Under the pieces are notes generated by a model that made no database searches, was not told where the DNA came from, and saw nothing but the letters and a program-made list of their open reading frames with translations. Positions 1 through 8,597 of a stretch of DNA of 64,000 nucleotides are shown in pieces. Each line of letters opens with the position of its first letter. The stretch's first letter is position 1. Position numbers and translations under genes: made by a program. Source of the stretch: Bordetella hinzii LMG 13501 (lineage in GTDB: Bacteria; Pseudomonadota; Gammaproteobacteria; Burkholderiales; Burkholderiaceae_B); contig NZ_LRUJ01000006.1 in NCBI RefSeq assembly GCF_001548475.1, positions 1-64,000 on the forward strand. The letters are read 5' to 3'.

Positions 1-243
1 GGCGGCGCGGCCCAGCCGCCAGCCGCCGCGCCGCCGGGGGCGGGGCGCCAGGACACGCGCGCCGCCATGGCGGCGGGTGTCGGGGTGCTGGGCCTGTCCG
101 GCGCGCTGGGCATGGCCGGCTCGGTGGTGTTCAATTCCAAAACCAATACGTGGGAGCCCAAGGCCCGCCGCAAGACCGGACTGCGCGTGAGCCGCAAGGA
201 CACGCCGATGGAGGAGGCGCAGGCCCTTAGTGAGGATGAATGA
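1..243 (+). CDS. C-terminal part of an unidentified one-helix membrane protein (partial)
   Basis: The reading frame is open from the window edge to a TGA at 241-243 and gives 80 residues. It begins with an Ala/Pro/Gly-rich stretch. A hydrophobic glycine-rich segment follows (about residues 24-43, GVGVLGLSGALGMAGSVVF), then a basic and finally acidic tail (KARRKTGLRVSRKD, then EEAQALSEDE). One transmembrane helix with a positively charged, probably cytoplasmic, tail is the simplest reading. The stop overlaps the start of the HlyD-like gene at 236, so it is probably the upstream member of the same operon. I do not recognise the family from this fragment. Confidence 0.55.
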   Translation, partial: GGAAQPPAAAPPGAGRQDTRAAMAAGVGVLGLSGALGMAGSVVFNSKTNTWEPKARRKTGLRVSRKDTPMEEAQALSEDE

Positions 244-2059
244 TCCGATAGTCGCCGCGCAGGTCAAGCGCGCGGATCTGGCATGGTGGTCGGCGCTGTC
301 GCCGTCGGCCGATCGCCAGGCCTTCCTGGACGCCTGGCTGGCCTTGCAGGCCGGCCAGCTCGCGGGCGTGCGTCATGGCGCCCTCGTGCTGGGCGAACCG
401 GACACGGGCCCGTTCGAGGCCGTGGCCGAGACGCCGCCGGGTAGCCGCCCGGGGCCTGCCTTCTATGGCGTGGTCGATGATTGTCTGCAGGGCAGGGAGG
501 TGGCGGTGGCGCTGGATGGCAAGCACCTGGTGGTGGCCTATCCGGTCATCCTGGGCGGCCGCCTGCATGGCGTGGCCGCCTTCGAGACCGCGCCGCAGCC
601 GCCCGAGCCGGCGGTGCAGGCCCTGCGCTGGGGCGCGGGCGTGCTGGAAGCCTGGCTGCTGCAGGAAGAGCGCGGCGACAGCGCCCAGACCATCGAGCGC
701 CTGATGTATGTGGTCAACAGCGTCGCCCGGGCCCTGAAAGAAGGCCGTTTCAAGGATGTGGCGCTGACGCTGGCGACCGACCTGGCCACCCGTCTGGGCT
801 GCGACCGCGTGAGCATCGGCTTCCGGCAGGACGGGCGCATCAAGGTGCATGCGCTGTCGCACAGCAGCCGCCTGGTGCAGAACATGAACCTGGTGCAGGC
901 GGTGGCCGAGGCCATGGACGAGGCCATCGACCAGAACACCACGCTCTGCCTGCCCCAGGACGAGGGGCGCACCATCCAGCTGCGCGCCCACCAGAAGCTG
1001 GCGCGCGAGTTCGGCAACCGCCATGTGCTGACCGTGCCCTTCGCGCCCGAGGGCCAGGCGCGGGGCGCCCTGCTGTTCGAGCGCCCCGACAACCAGGCCT
1101 TTGACCGCCAGAGCGTCGAACTGTGCCAGAGCGTGGCGCTCCTGGCCGGCCGCGTGCTCTACCAGCGGCTGCAGCAGGAGCGGCCGCTGTGGCGCAAGGG
1201 CCGCGATGCCCTCTTGCAGGAGGCCGGCCGGCTCTTCGGCGCCCGGTATATCGGCCGCAAGCTGCTGGTGCTGGCCGTGCTGGCCGTGGCGTTGTTCGGC
1301 GCCTTGGCCCATGGTCCTTACCGCGTGGGGGCGACCGCCACGGTGCAGGGCGTGGTGCAGCGCGTGGTCGCCGCGCCGTTTGACGGTTATATCGCCGAGG
1401 CGGCGCATCGCGCCGGCGACGAAGTCAAGGCCGGCGAGGTGCTCGCCGCGCTCGATACCCGCGAGACCGAACTCGAATTGCTGCGCGCCGGCAACCTGGA
1501 AGTGCAATACCGCCGCCAGGCCGAAGAGGCCATGGCGCGCGGCGACAACGCCGCGGCCGCCATCGCCCAGGCCCAGGCCCGCCAGGCCATGGCCCAGATC
1601 CAGTTCTATCGCGAGCAGATCCAGCGCTCCAGCCTGCGCGCGCCGTTTGACGGCATCCTCGTGAGCGGGGACCTCAGCCAGCAGCTGGGCGAGTCCGTCA
1701 AGCGCGGCCAGGAGCTTTTCAAGATTTCGCCGCTTGATGGCTACCGCCTCTGGCTGGACGTGGAAGACCGGCAGATCGACGATGTGGCCTTGGGGCAGAC
1801 AGGACGTGTCGCCCTGGCCGCCATGCCGGACCGCCAGATCCCGTTCACGGTCACGCGCATTGTGCCGCTGGCCCAGGTGCAGGAGGGCAAGACCGTCTTC
1901 CGGCTGGAGGCCAGCCTCGACGGCCAGGCCCTGTCCGTGCTGCGGCCCGGCATGGAGGGCGTAGGGCGCATCGACATCGGCGAACGCCGCTATGCCTGGA
2001 TCTGGACCCATGGCTTCGTGGACTGGCTGCGCCTGAAGTGGTGGGCCTGGTTCGGATAG
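236..2059 (+). CDS. GAF domain-HlyD family membrane-fusion (adaptor) protein
   Basis: 607 residues from ATG 236, which overlaps the upstream TGA; a GTG at 230 is an alternative start. Residues ~150-318 resemble a GAF domain (from TIERLMYVVNSVARAL to about LCQSVALLAGRVLYQRL). One transmembrane helix follows at ~342-362 (KLLVLAVLAVALFGAL). After it comes a HlyD-type arm: a lipoyl half-motif (APFDGYIAEAAHRAGDEVKA, ~378), an Ala/Gln-rich coiled coil (~420-460), and a second half-motif (LRAPFDGILVSGDLS, ~465). The domain order is therefore cytoplasmic sensor, helix, periplasmic adaptor. HlyD proteins bridge an inner-membrane machine to an outer-membrane channel; a GAF domain on one suggests that assembly or activity responds to a small ligand. 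It lies 10 bp upstream of the M50 gene, in the same operon. The fold calls are firm; the substrate is unknown. Confidence 0.8.
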   Translation: MNDPIVAAQVKRADLAWWSALSPSADRQAFLDAWLALQAGQLAGVRHGALVLGEPDTGPFEAVAETPPGSRPGPAFYGVVDDCLQGREVAVALDGKHLVVAYPVILGGRLHGVAAFETAPQPPEPAVQALRWGAGVLEAWLLQEERGDSAQTIERLMYVVNSVARALKEGRFKDVALTLATDLATRLGCDRVSIGFRQDGRIKVHALSHSSRLVQNMNLVQAVAEAMDEAIDQNTTLCLPQDEGRTIQLRAHQKLAREFGNRHVLTVPFAPEGQARGALLFERPDNQAFDRQSVELCQSVALLAGRVLYQRLQQERPLWRKGRDALLQEAGRLFGARYIGRKLLVLAVLAVALFGALAHGPYRVGATATVQGVVQRVVAAPFDGYIAEAAHRAGDEVKAGEVLAALDTRETELELLRAGNLEVQYRRQAEEAMARGDNAAAAIAQAQARQAMAQIQFYREQIQRSSLRAPFDGILVSGDLSQQLGESVKRGQELFKISPLDGYRLWLDVEDRQIDDVALGQTGRVALAAMPDRQIPFTVTRIVPLAQVQEGKTVFRLEASLDGQALSVLRPGMEGVGRIDIGERRYAWIWTHGFVDWLRLKWWAWFG

Positions 2060-2069
2060 GACGCAGCAC

Positions 2070-4223
2070 ATGGCAGTCACCGCTCTCTACAGCAATTCCT
2101 GGCATCGCGTCAGCACGCTGCGCCCGCGCCTGCGTTCGCATATCCATATCCACCGCCATACCTACCGGGGCCAGATCTGGTATGTGATGCAGGACCACAG
2201 CAATGGCGAGTTCCACCGCTATACGCCCGAGGCCAATCTGCTGATCAGTCTCATGGACGGGCGGCGCAGCGTGCAGCAGATCTGGGAGATCGCCTGTGCC
2301 CAGCTCGAGGACGACGCCATGCCGCAGGATGAGGTCATCCGCCTGATGGCCCAGTTGCACCGGGCCGACGTGCTGGTCACCGACCGGGCGCCCGATGTGC
2401 GCGACCTGGTGCAGCGGCGGCGGCGCCAGCGCGCGCAGAAGATCAAGCAGTACATCGGCAATCCCAGCGCGCTGAAGCTGCCCCTGGTCGATCCCGACCG
2501 CTGGCTGAGCGCCGGGCTGCCGTACTATCGCTGGCTGTTCACCTGGGTGGGCGGCCTGCTGTGGCTGGCCGTGGTGCTCTATGGCGCCTCGCTGGGCGCC
2601 ATGAACTGGAAAGCCCTGACGCACAATGTCTGGGACCAGGTGTTCTCGGCTGGCAATGTGCTGGCCATGGCCCTGGTGTATCCGGTGGTCAAGGCCATCC
2701 ACGAGCTGGGCCATGCCTGCGCGGTCAAGTCGCGCGGCGGCGAAGTGCACGAGATCGGCGTGATGTTCCTGCTGCTGGTGCCCATTCCCTATGTGGACGC
2801 CTCGGCGGCGGCCGGTTTCGCCGACAAGCGCTGGCGCATGCTGGTGGGGGCGGCCGGCATCCTGGTCGAACTCTTTCTCGCCGCCCTGGCCATGATCGCC
2901 TGGACGCAGCTCGAGCCCGGCCTGGGCCGCTCGCTGGCCTACAACGTCATCATCCTGTGCGGGGTGTCCACGCTCTTCATGAACGGCAACCCGCTGTTGC
3001 GCTACGACGGTTATTACGTGCTGGCCGATGCCATCGAGATCCCCAACCTCGGCCAGCGCGCCAATGCCTGGCTGGGCTATCTGTTCAAGCGCCATGTGCT
3101 GGGGCTGGCCGCCGTGGAGGCGCCGCGCGCCACCCGGGGCGAGCAATGGTGGTTCGTGGGTTATGCGCTGCTGTCCTTCGTCTACCGCATGTTCATCATG
3201 TTCCTGGCCATTTTCCTCGTGGCGGGACAGTTCTTTTTCTTCGGGGTGCTGTTGGCCTGCTGGGCCATCCTGAACACCATCGTCATGCCGCTGTGGCGCC
3301 TGGCGCGCCATCTTTTCACCGATCCGCAAATCCAGGCGCGCCGGGGGCGTTCCTACCTGATCACCGCGCTGTGCGTGCTGGCCGCCGCCGGCCTGGTGGG
3401 TCTTTTGCCGATGCCGTCCTCGACCGATACCGAGGGGGTGGTCTGGGTGCCGCCGACGGCGCAGGTGCGCGCGCCGGTGGCCGGTTTCGTGCGCGAGCGC
3501 CAGGCGGCCGACGATGCGCCGGTCGCCGCCGGCACGCCGCTCTTGCTGCTCGAGAACGATGAGTTGCAGCGGCGCGATGCCATGCTGGCCGCCCAGGTCG
3601 ATGAGTACCAGGCGCGCTATGTGCAGGCCTATGCCCAGAACCAGGTGCAGGCGGCCATCGCGCGCCACCAGTGGCAAAGCCTGCTGACCGAGCGGCGCGC
3701 CATCGCCGACCAAGTGCAGTCGCAACAGGTGCGCAGCCAGCACGCCGGGCGATATGTGTCGGCCCAGCCCGAGGACATGACCGGGCGCTACGTCCAGCGC
3801 GGCGAACTGCTGGGCTACGTGCTGACCGAGGCCGAGACGGTGCGGGTGGTGGTGCCGCAATCCAGCCTGGAGCGCATCCACCGCTCGCTGGACGGCCTGC
3901 GGGTGCGCCTGGTGCAGGACCCGGGCCGCGAGTTTGCCGCCCGCATCGCGCGCGAAGTGCCGGCGGCCACCGATGAGCTGCCCAGCCTGGCCTTGAGCCT
4001 GCAGGGCGGCGGCAGCATCGGGGTGGATCCGCGCAAATCGCAGGAGGGGCGGGCCAAGTCGGCCGAGAATCTCTTTGTCATGGATTTGCTGCTGCCCGAG
4101 GATGCGCCGCGCGCCTACCTCGGCGCGCGCGTCTATGTGAAGTTTTCCCATGAGCCCCGGCCGCTGGCCTTGCAGGCCTATGATGCCGTGCGCCAGATGG
4201 TGCTGCGCCAGCTGAAGCTCTGA
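2070..4223 (+). CDS. PqqD-like / M50 site-2-type metalloprotease / HlyD-like fusion protein
   Basis: 717 residues. The N-terminus (~20-110, with YRGQIWYVMQDHSNGEFHRY and the helix LLISLMDGRRSVQQIWEIA) looks like a PqqD-type winged-helix peptide-binding domain. A polytopic membrane part follows, carrying the M50 zinc motif HELGH (H211, E212, H215) and the second motif NPLLRYDGYY with D313, so the active site looks intact. About 7-8 hydrophobic helices extend to ~residue 445. The last ~270 residues form a periplasmic HlyD-like arm (VRAPVAGFVRERQAADDAPV, then GRYVQRGELLGYVL). Intramembrane proteases of this family cut membrane-embedded or leader segments. Fusion to a peptide-binding and an adaptor domain, next to a SecA-like ATPase, suggests processing of an exported polypeptide; that role is inference. 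Confidence 0.82.
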   Translation: MAVTALYSNSWHRVSTLRPRLRSHIHIHRHTYRGQIWYVMQDHSNGEFHRYTPEANLLISLMDGRRSVQQIWEIACAQLEDDAMPQDEVIRLMAQLHRADVLVTDRAPDVRDLVQRRRRQRAQKIKQYIGNPSALKLPLVDPDRWLSAGLPYYRWLFTWVGGLLWLAVVLYGASLGAMNWKALTHNVWDQVFSAGNVLAMALVYPVVKAIHELGHACAVKSRGGEVHEIGVMFLLLVPIPYVDASAAAGFADKRWRMLVGAAGILVELFLAALAMIAWTQLEPGLGRSLAYNVIILCGVSTLFMNGNPLLRYDGYYVLADAIEIPNLGQRANAWLGYLFKRHVLGLAAVEAPRATRGEQWWFVGYALLSFVYRMFIMFLAIFLVAGQFFFFGVLLACWAILNTIVMPLWRLARHLFTDPQIQARRGRSYLITALCVLAAAGLVGLLPMPSSTDTEGVVWVPPTAQVRAPVAGFVRERQAADDAPVAAGTPLLLLENDELQRRDAMLAAQVDEYQARYVQAYAQNQVQAAIARHQWQSLLTERRAIADQVQSQQVRSQHAGRYVSAQPEDMTGRYVQRGELLGYVLTEAETVRVVVPQSSLERIHRSLDGLRVRLVQDPGREFAARIAREVPAATDELPSLALSLQGGGSIGVDPRKSQEGRAKSAENLFVMDLLLPEDAPRAYLGARVYVKFSHEPRPLALQAYDAVRQMVLRQLKL

Positions 4224-4224
4224 G

Positions 4225-6207
4225 ATGGACAGTTTCGCCGCCCTCTCGCCCGATCCGCTCTATCCCGAAAAGGAGAGCGAGCGGCATGCCAACAAGCTGG
4301 AGGCCTGGGGCACGGGCGTCTTGCGCTGGCTGTCGCGCAAGCGGCGCCAGCCGCTATGGCGTACGCGGCGCATCCTGGCGCGGGTGCACCGCGAGGCCGC
4401 GCGGCTGGCCGGCCTGGACCTGGCCGGCGTGCGCGCCCAGGCCGACGAAGTCGCCTTCGACCTGCGCTGCCACGGCATCACGCCGGCCAGCGCGGCGCGC
4501 GCGTTCGCGCTGGTGCGCCAGGCCGGCAGACTGGCGCTGGGCAAGGCGCATTTCGACGTGCAGCTGCTGGGCGGCTGGGCCATGCTGCAAGGCATGGTGG
4601 CCGAGATGAACACCGGCGAAGGCAAGACGCTGACGGCGACCTTGCCCGCGGCCACGGCGGCCTTGGCCGGCCTGCCCGTGCATGTCATCACCACCAATGA
4701 CTACCTGGTCGAGCGCGACGCCGAGATCATGGCGCCGCTCTATGAGGCGCTGGGCCTGAGCGTGGCCTGGGTCAGCATGGAGATGAGCCCGCAGGCCAGG
4801 CGCGACGCCTACCAGGCCGATATCGTCTATTGTTCCAACAAGACCCTGGTCTTCGATTATCTGCGCGATCTCATCGTGCTGGACGATGACCGCGACGAGG
4901 ACCGTCTGCGCCTGGAGCGCCTGCGCGGCGCGGACGGGCGCCTGCGGCAGCTGTTCCTGCGCGGTCTGTGCTTCGCCATCGTGGACGAGGCCGACAGCGT
5001 GCTGGTCGACGAGGCGCGCACTCCGCTCATCATCTCCGGCGTGCAAGAAGAGGACGGCAGCGCGGTGACCGCACAGGCCATGGCGCTTGCCGCCGCCATG
5101 CAGGCGCCGCATTACCGCATCCAGCCCGCGGAGCGGCGCGCCGTGCTCACCGAGGCCGGACGCGAATATCTGCGCCAGGCCTGCGCGGCCCTGCCGGCGC
5201 CCTGGAGCATTCCCTTCCGGCGCGAAGAACTCATCCTCAGCGCGCTGACCGTGCTGCACCTGTACAAGCGGGACGAGCAATACATCGTGCGCGACGGCAA
5301 GGTCATGGTGGTGGATGAGTTCACCGGGCGGGTGATGCCGGACCGCTCCTGGGGCCAGGGCGTGCACCAGATGATCGAGCACAAGGAGGGGCTGGATCTC
5401 AGCGATCCGCGCGCCACCTTGAAAAGCATCAGCTACCAGCGCTTCTTCAAGCACTACCTCCTGCTGGCCGGCATGACGGGCACGGCGGCCGAGATCCGCG
5501 CGGAGCTGGGCCGCGTCTACAACCTGCCGGTGGTGCGCATCCCCACCCACCGCAAGTCGCGCCGGCTGCACGCGCCGGACAGCGTGCATCGGACCATGGC
5601 GGACAAGTGGGCGGCCGTGCGCGAGCGCTGCCGCGAGCTGCATGCGCGCGGTGTGCCGGTGCTGATCGGCACGCGCTCGGTGGCGGCTTCCGAGGAAGTG
5701 GCCCGGGTGCTGGCCGAGGCGCGGCTGCCCGCCGTGGTGCTCAATGCCAAGCAGGATGCCGACGAGGCCGCGCTCATCGCGCGCGCCGGCGAGATCGGCA
5801 GCATCATGATCGCCACCAATATGGCGGGCCGCGGCACGGACATCCCGCTGTCGGAGGCCGCGCGCGCGGCGGGCGGCCTGCATGTCATCCTGACCGAGCG
5901 GCATGAGTCGGCCCGCATCGACCGCCAGCTGGAAGGCCGCAGCGGCCGCCAGGGCGATCCCGGCCATGCCGAGGCCATCCTCTCGCTGGAAGACGCCGTG
6001 CTCGACAGCGTCAAGGACAGCCTGTGGGCGCGGCCGGTCGGCGCGCTATTGGCCGCGCAAGGCCCGGGCTGGCGGCGCCTGGCCGCTCATTGGCTGCGCC
6101 ATGCCCAGGCGCGCACCGAAAGAAAACTGGCCCGCGAACGACGCCAAATGGTGGCCGCGGACGAAGAACTCGAAAATTCCCTGTCGTTTTCCGGACAGGG
6201 CGACTGA
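4225..6207 (+). CDS. SecA-like preprotein translocase ATPase, short form
   Basis: 660 residues, start ATG 4225, one base after the upstream stop codon. It has the SecA DEAD-type motor: Walker A MNTGEGKT (GEGKT at 131-135), DYLVERDAEIM, the Walker B/DEAD region VDEADSVLVDEARTPLIISG (~253), YIVRDGKVMVVDEFTGRVM, AGMTGTA, ATNMAGRGTDI and the arginine-finger motif EGRSGRQGDPG (~570-580). Only ~80 residues follow the last motif, against more than 300 in housekeeping SecA, so the helical wing, much of the scaffold and the zinc-binding tail are missing. Housekeeping secA should lie elsewhere. This is therefore a specialised paralogue, possibly a dedicated motor for the HlyD/M50 machine encoded with it. 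Nucleotide hydrolysis looks possible because all core motifs are present; engagement of SecYEG is uncertain. Confidence 0.88.
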   Translation: MDSFAALSPDPLYPEKESERHANKLEAWGTGVLRWLSRKRRQPLWRTRRILARVHREAARLAGLDLAGVRAQADEVAFDLRCHGITPASAARAFALVRQAGRLALGKAHFDVQLLGGWAMLQGMVAEMNTGEGKTLTATLPAATAALAGLPVHVITTNDYLVERDAEIMAPLYEALGLSVAWVSMEMSPQARRDAYQADIVYCSNKTLVFDYLRDLIVLDDDRDEDRLRLERLRGADGRLRQLFLRGLCFAIVDEADSVLVDEARTPLIISGVQEEDGSAVTAQAMALAAAMQAPHYRIQPAERRAVLTEAGREYLRQACAALPAPWSIPFRREELILSALTVLHLYKRDEQYIVRDGKVMVVDEFTGRVMPDRSWGQGVHQMIEHKEGLDLSDPRATLKSISYQRFFKHYLLLAGMTGTAAEIRAELGRVYNLPVVRIPTHRKSRRLHAPDSVHRTMADKWAAVRERCRELHARGVPVLIGTRSVAASEEVARVLAEARLPAVVLNAKQDADEAALIARAGEIGSIMIATNMAGRGTDIPLSEAARAAGGLHVILTERHESARIDRQLEGRSGRQGDPGHAEAILSLEDAVLDSVKDSLWARPVGALLAAQGPGWRRLAAHWLRHAQARTERKLARERRQMVAADEELENSLSFSGQGD

Positions 6208-6215
6208 GACCCATC

Positions 6216-6995
6216 ATGAAGATCTCCACGCTAGTCCGTTCCGCCTGCCTGGCTTGCCTGGCCAACGCCGCCCTGGCCCAGGGCCTGCCGCCCGATGCCA
6301 CGCTGCCGCCGCTGACCGGGGCGGCGCCCCAGGACAGCCTGGGCCATCCCATGGCCTGCCTGATCGAGCCTTTCCAGGTTTCGGAACTGGGCAGCCCTTC
6401 GGCCGGCGTGCTTGAGCGGGTGCTGGTGCAGCGCGGCGACACGGTCAAGAAAGGCCAGGTCGTGGCCGAGCTGAACACCCATGTCGATGAAGCCACGCTG
6501 GGCCTGCGCCGCGCCGAGGCGGCCTACCTGAGCCGGGTGGTGGACCGCAATGCCGATCTCTACAAGCGCAAGCTGCTGCCGGCCGGCGACTACGACGAGA
6601 TGAGCTCGCGCAGCCGCCAGGCGCAATTGCAAGTGGCCCTGCAGCAGGCCATCCTGGCTGAACGCAGCATCAAGAGCCCGTTTGACGGCGTGGTGGCCGA
6701 GCGCTATGCCGGTCCGGGCGACCGCGTCAACGACAACAAGATCGTCAAGCTGGCGCAGATCGACCCCCTGGTGGTCAAGGTGGTCGTGCCCGAGGGACTG
6801 TACGGACAGATCAAGCACGAGGCCGAAGCCCAGGTCAACGTCAACCCGGCTATCAGCGGGCAGGCGCTCAAGGCCAAGGTCTGGCGCATCGACCGGGTGA
6901 TGGACGCGGCCAGCGGCACGTTCACGGTCCTGCTCACCATCCCCAACAAAGACCACGCCATACCGGCCGGGATACGCTGCTCGATCCGTTTTTGA
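6216..6995 (+). CDS. Periplasmic adaptor subunit (HlyD/RND type), short
   Basis: 259 residues from ATG 6216, eight bases after the SecA-like gene. It begins with a signal peptide (MKISTLVRSACLACLANAALA). The mature part has the lipoyl halves SPSAGVLERVLVQRGDTV and IKSPFDGVVAERYAGPGDRV joined by a short helical hairpin, then a beta-barrel domain ending in IPAGIRCSIRF. No inner-membrane RND pump or ABC transporter follows, which is odd for this family and implies that it works with the GAF-HlyD and M50-HlyD proteins of the same cluster. The operon appears to end here. The family call is solid; partner and substrate are inferred from synteny only. Confidence 0.82.
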   Translation: MKISTLVRSACLACLANAALAQGLPPDATLPPLTGAAPQDSLGHPMACLIEPFQVSELGSPSAGVLERVLVQRGDTVKKGQVVAELNTHVDEATLGLRRAEAAYLSRVVDRNADLYKRKLLPAGDYDEMSSRSRQAQLQVALQQAILAERSIKSPFDGVVAERYAGPGDRVNDNKIVKLAQIDPLVVKVVVPEGLYGQIKHEAEAQVNVNPAISGQALKAKVWRIDRVMDAASGTFTVLLTIPNKDHAIPAGIRCSIRF

Positions 6996-7007
6996 AGCCG
7001 GGGCGCC

Positions 7008-7027
7008 GCGGGGTTGTGCGACCCCGC
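7008..7027. terminator. Hairpin after the export-like cluster
   Basis: A perfect 7-bp stem (GCGGGGT / ACCCCGC) with a 6-nt loop lies 13 bp after the stop of the adaptor gene. There is no T-run, so it is either a Rho-assisted end point or just a stable mRNA 3-prime structure. Confidence 0.35.
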
Positions 7028-7097
7028 ATCCAGTAGTTGCGGATACTTACAGGCAGGCTTGCTAGACTTTTTTTCCCGTCCGCCCGCCGCAAGCCGC

Positions 7098-7946
7098 ATG
7101 AAGACCCTGGCCCTGCTGATGCGTGCCTACTACGCCGTGCTCGACCCCTTGATCGTGCGGCGGCGCCAAACCGCGCGCCTGCGCCTCTGGGGGCAGCCGC
7201 CCGCGCCCCTGGCACTGAGCCTGCAGGCGGAGCAGGCGCGGGGGCGGGGGGCGGCGCAGGCGCTGGCGCGCATGCGGCGCGTGGCGCGGCGCTATGACAT
7301 GCAGCAGCGTGGCCGCGGCGCCACGCCCATGATGCTGGACTTGCGCGCCTGCGGCGATGGCCAGGGCCTGGAGCGCCTGTTGCGCGGCCTGTCTTCGCGC
7401 AATCTTTCCAAGATCCGGCGCGCCGAACGGCTGGGGTATCGCGTGCGTCCGTTCGTGTTGGCCAACCATGTCCACGATGTGCATGCCGTCAAGACATCGA
7501 TGGCCGTGCGCAGCGGCGGGCCGGTGCTGGCGCGCTGGCTGCTGCGCCCCGCGCACGTCGGCCGGCAGGCCGCGCGGCGCCAGCCCTGGCAGCCGCCTGC
7601 CTGCGACACGCACTGGACACTATGGTGGGGGGTCTTCATCGATGCGCCGGGGCATTGCAATGGCCCGCTTCGGACCGGCGAGCGCCTGGTGGCCTATACC
7701 AAACTGGCGCGCAGCGGCGAACTGGTCCACTATCTCGACCTCATGGGCCACCGCGACTATCTGGCCGATGGCGTCATGCTGCTGATGCATGCGCGCATCG
7801 CGCAGTGGCTGTTGAGCGCGGCCACGCCGCCGGCCCGCGGGGCGCGCGCCATCTGGTATGGCGCGCTCGAGCACGGCACAGAGGGCCTGCTGACCTGGAA
7901 GCGCCGCGCCGGCTTCGTGCCCGCCCGCGTGCGCCTGGGGGACTGA
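7098..7946 (+). CDS. Unknown protein, possible FemAB/GNAT-like acyltransferase
   Basis: 282 residues from ATG 7098 (preceded by CCGCAAG, a weak ribosome site). I do not recognise it with certainty. The block SSRNLSKIRRAERLGYRVRP resembles the RRNIRKAEK-type substrate loop of FemAB and GNAT-like acyltransferases. The C-terminal half (ERLVAYTKLARSGELVHYLD, ADGVMLLMHARIAQWLL, AIWYGALEHGTEGLLTWKRR) fits a double acetyl-transferase-type fold in which a final Trp-Lys-Arg-Arg-x-Gly motif closes the domain. The protein is very Arg-rich and has no signal peptide. It stands alone, 102 bp after the export-like cluster and convergent with the TetR gene (7953), so context gives no substrate. Confidence 0.45.
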   Translation: MKTLALLMRAYYAVLDPLIVRRRQTARLRLWGQPPAPLALSLQAEQARGRGAAQALARMRRVARRYDMQQRGRGATPMMLDLRACGDGQGLERLLRGLSSRNLSKIRRAERLGYRVRPFVLANHVHDVHAVKTSMAVRSGGPVLARWLLRPAHVGRQAARRQPWQPPACDTHWTLWWGVFIDAPGHCNGPLRTGERLVAYTKLARSGELVHYLDLMGHRDYLADGVMLLMHARIAQWLLSAATPPARGARAIWYGALEHGTEGLLTWKRRAGFVPARVRLGD

Positions 7947-7952
7947 AGGCGT

Positions 7953-8546
7953 TCAGCCAGGGGTCTGCACGCCGTGCAGGAACATGTCCACGAAGCGGTC
8001 CATGATCTCCCGCGCGCTTTTGCCGCCGCCGGGGCGGTACCAGCGCGAGAGCTGGTTCAGCGATGAAAGCAGAAATTTGCTGGCCAGGCTGACGTCGGTG
8101 TCGGCCCGGAACTGTCCACCACGCACCCCGTCGCGCAACACATCCTTGAGCAAGGTCTCGTAGGCATCCCGCCAGGTGAGCACCAGGGCCCGGTGTTCGG
8201 GGCTTTCCGCGGTCCAGAACAACTGGGACCCCGACATCCAGCTGTCGTGGTGCCGTTCGTAATACTCGACCGAGGCGCGCATGAAGGCATAGAGCCGTTC
8301 GCGCGGGTCGTCGCCCGCGGCCTGCATGCCGGCCCGCACCTCATTGAACAAATGCTCCATGCCGGCCGCGATCAGGCTGCGGTAGAGCGTGTCTTTGTCC
8401 GGAAAGTGATGGTAGAGGGCGGCTTTGGAGACCCCGACCTCGGCGGCGATCATGTTCAGCGACGTGCCGCGGTAGCCGTGGCGGGCGATCAGGCGCCGCG
8501 CGGCATGGATGATCTGGTCGTAGCGTCCGGGGTCGCGCGAGGTCAT
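7953..8546 (-). CDS. TetR/AcrR family transcriptional regulator
   Basis: 197 residues; the start is ATG at 8546 (MTSRDPGRYDQIIHAARRLI), since the open frame further upstream runs into the divergent promoter region. The N-terminal helix-turn-helix is typical: YRGTSLNMIAAEVGVSKAAL followed by YHHFPDKDTLYRSLI. The ligand domain contains EYYERHHDSWMSGSQLFW. It is divergent from the Bug/acyl-CoA operon at 8729, and a perfect 14-bp palindrome lies between them at 8636-8649. It therefore probably represses that operon and releases it on binding a pathway acyl-CoA or acid. The ligand is unknown. Confidence 0.88.
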   Translation of the reverse strand: MTSRDPGRYDQIIHAARRLIARHGYRGTSLNMIAAEVGVSKAALYHHFPDKDTLYRSLIAAGMEHLFNEVRAGMQAAGDDPRERLYAFMRASVEYYERHHDSWMSGSQLFWTAESPEHRALVLTWRDAYETLLKDVLRDGVRGGQFRADTDVSLASKFLLSSLNQLSRWYRPGGGKSAREIMDRFVDMFLHGVQTPG

Positions 8547-8597
8547 GGAGGGGCCCTGTAGAAGAAGACGGGGTGATGATAAGGGAATCCACCGGGA

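Noticed and set aside
227-2080. Long antisense frame (617 codons) opposite the GAF-HlyD gene
   Set aside because: In GC-rich DNA the complementary frame is often open; composition is His/Gln/Gly-rich and shows no family motif, whereas the plus strand has clear domains.
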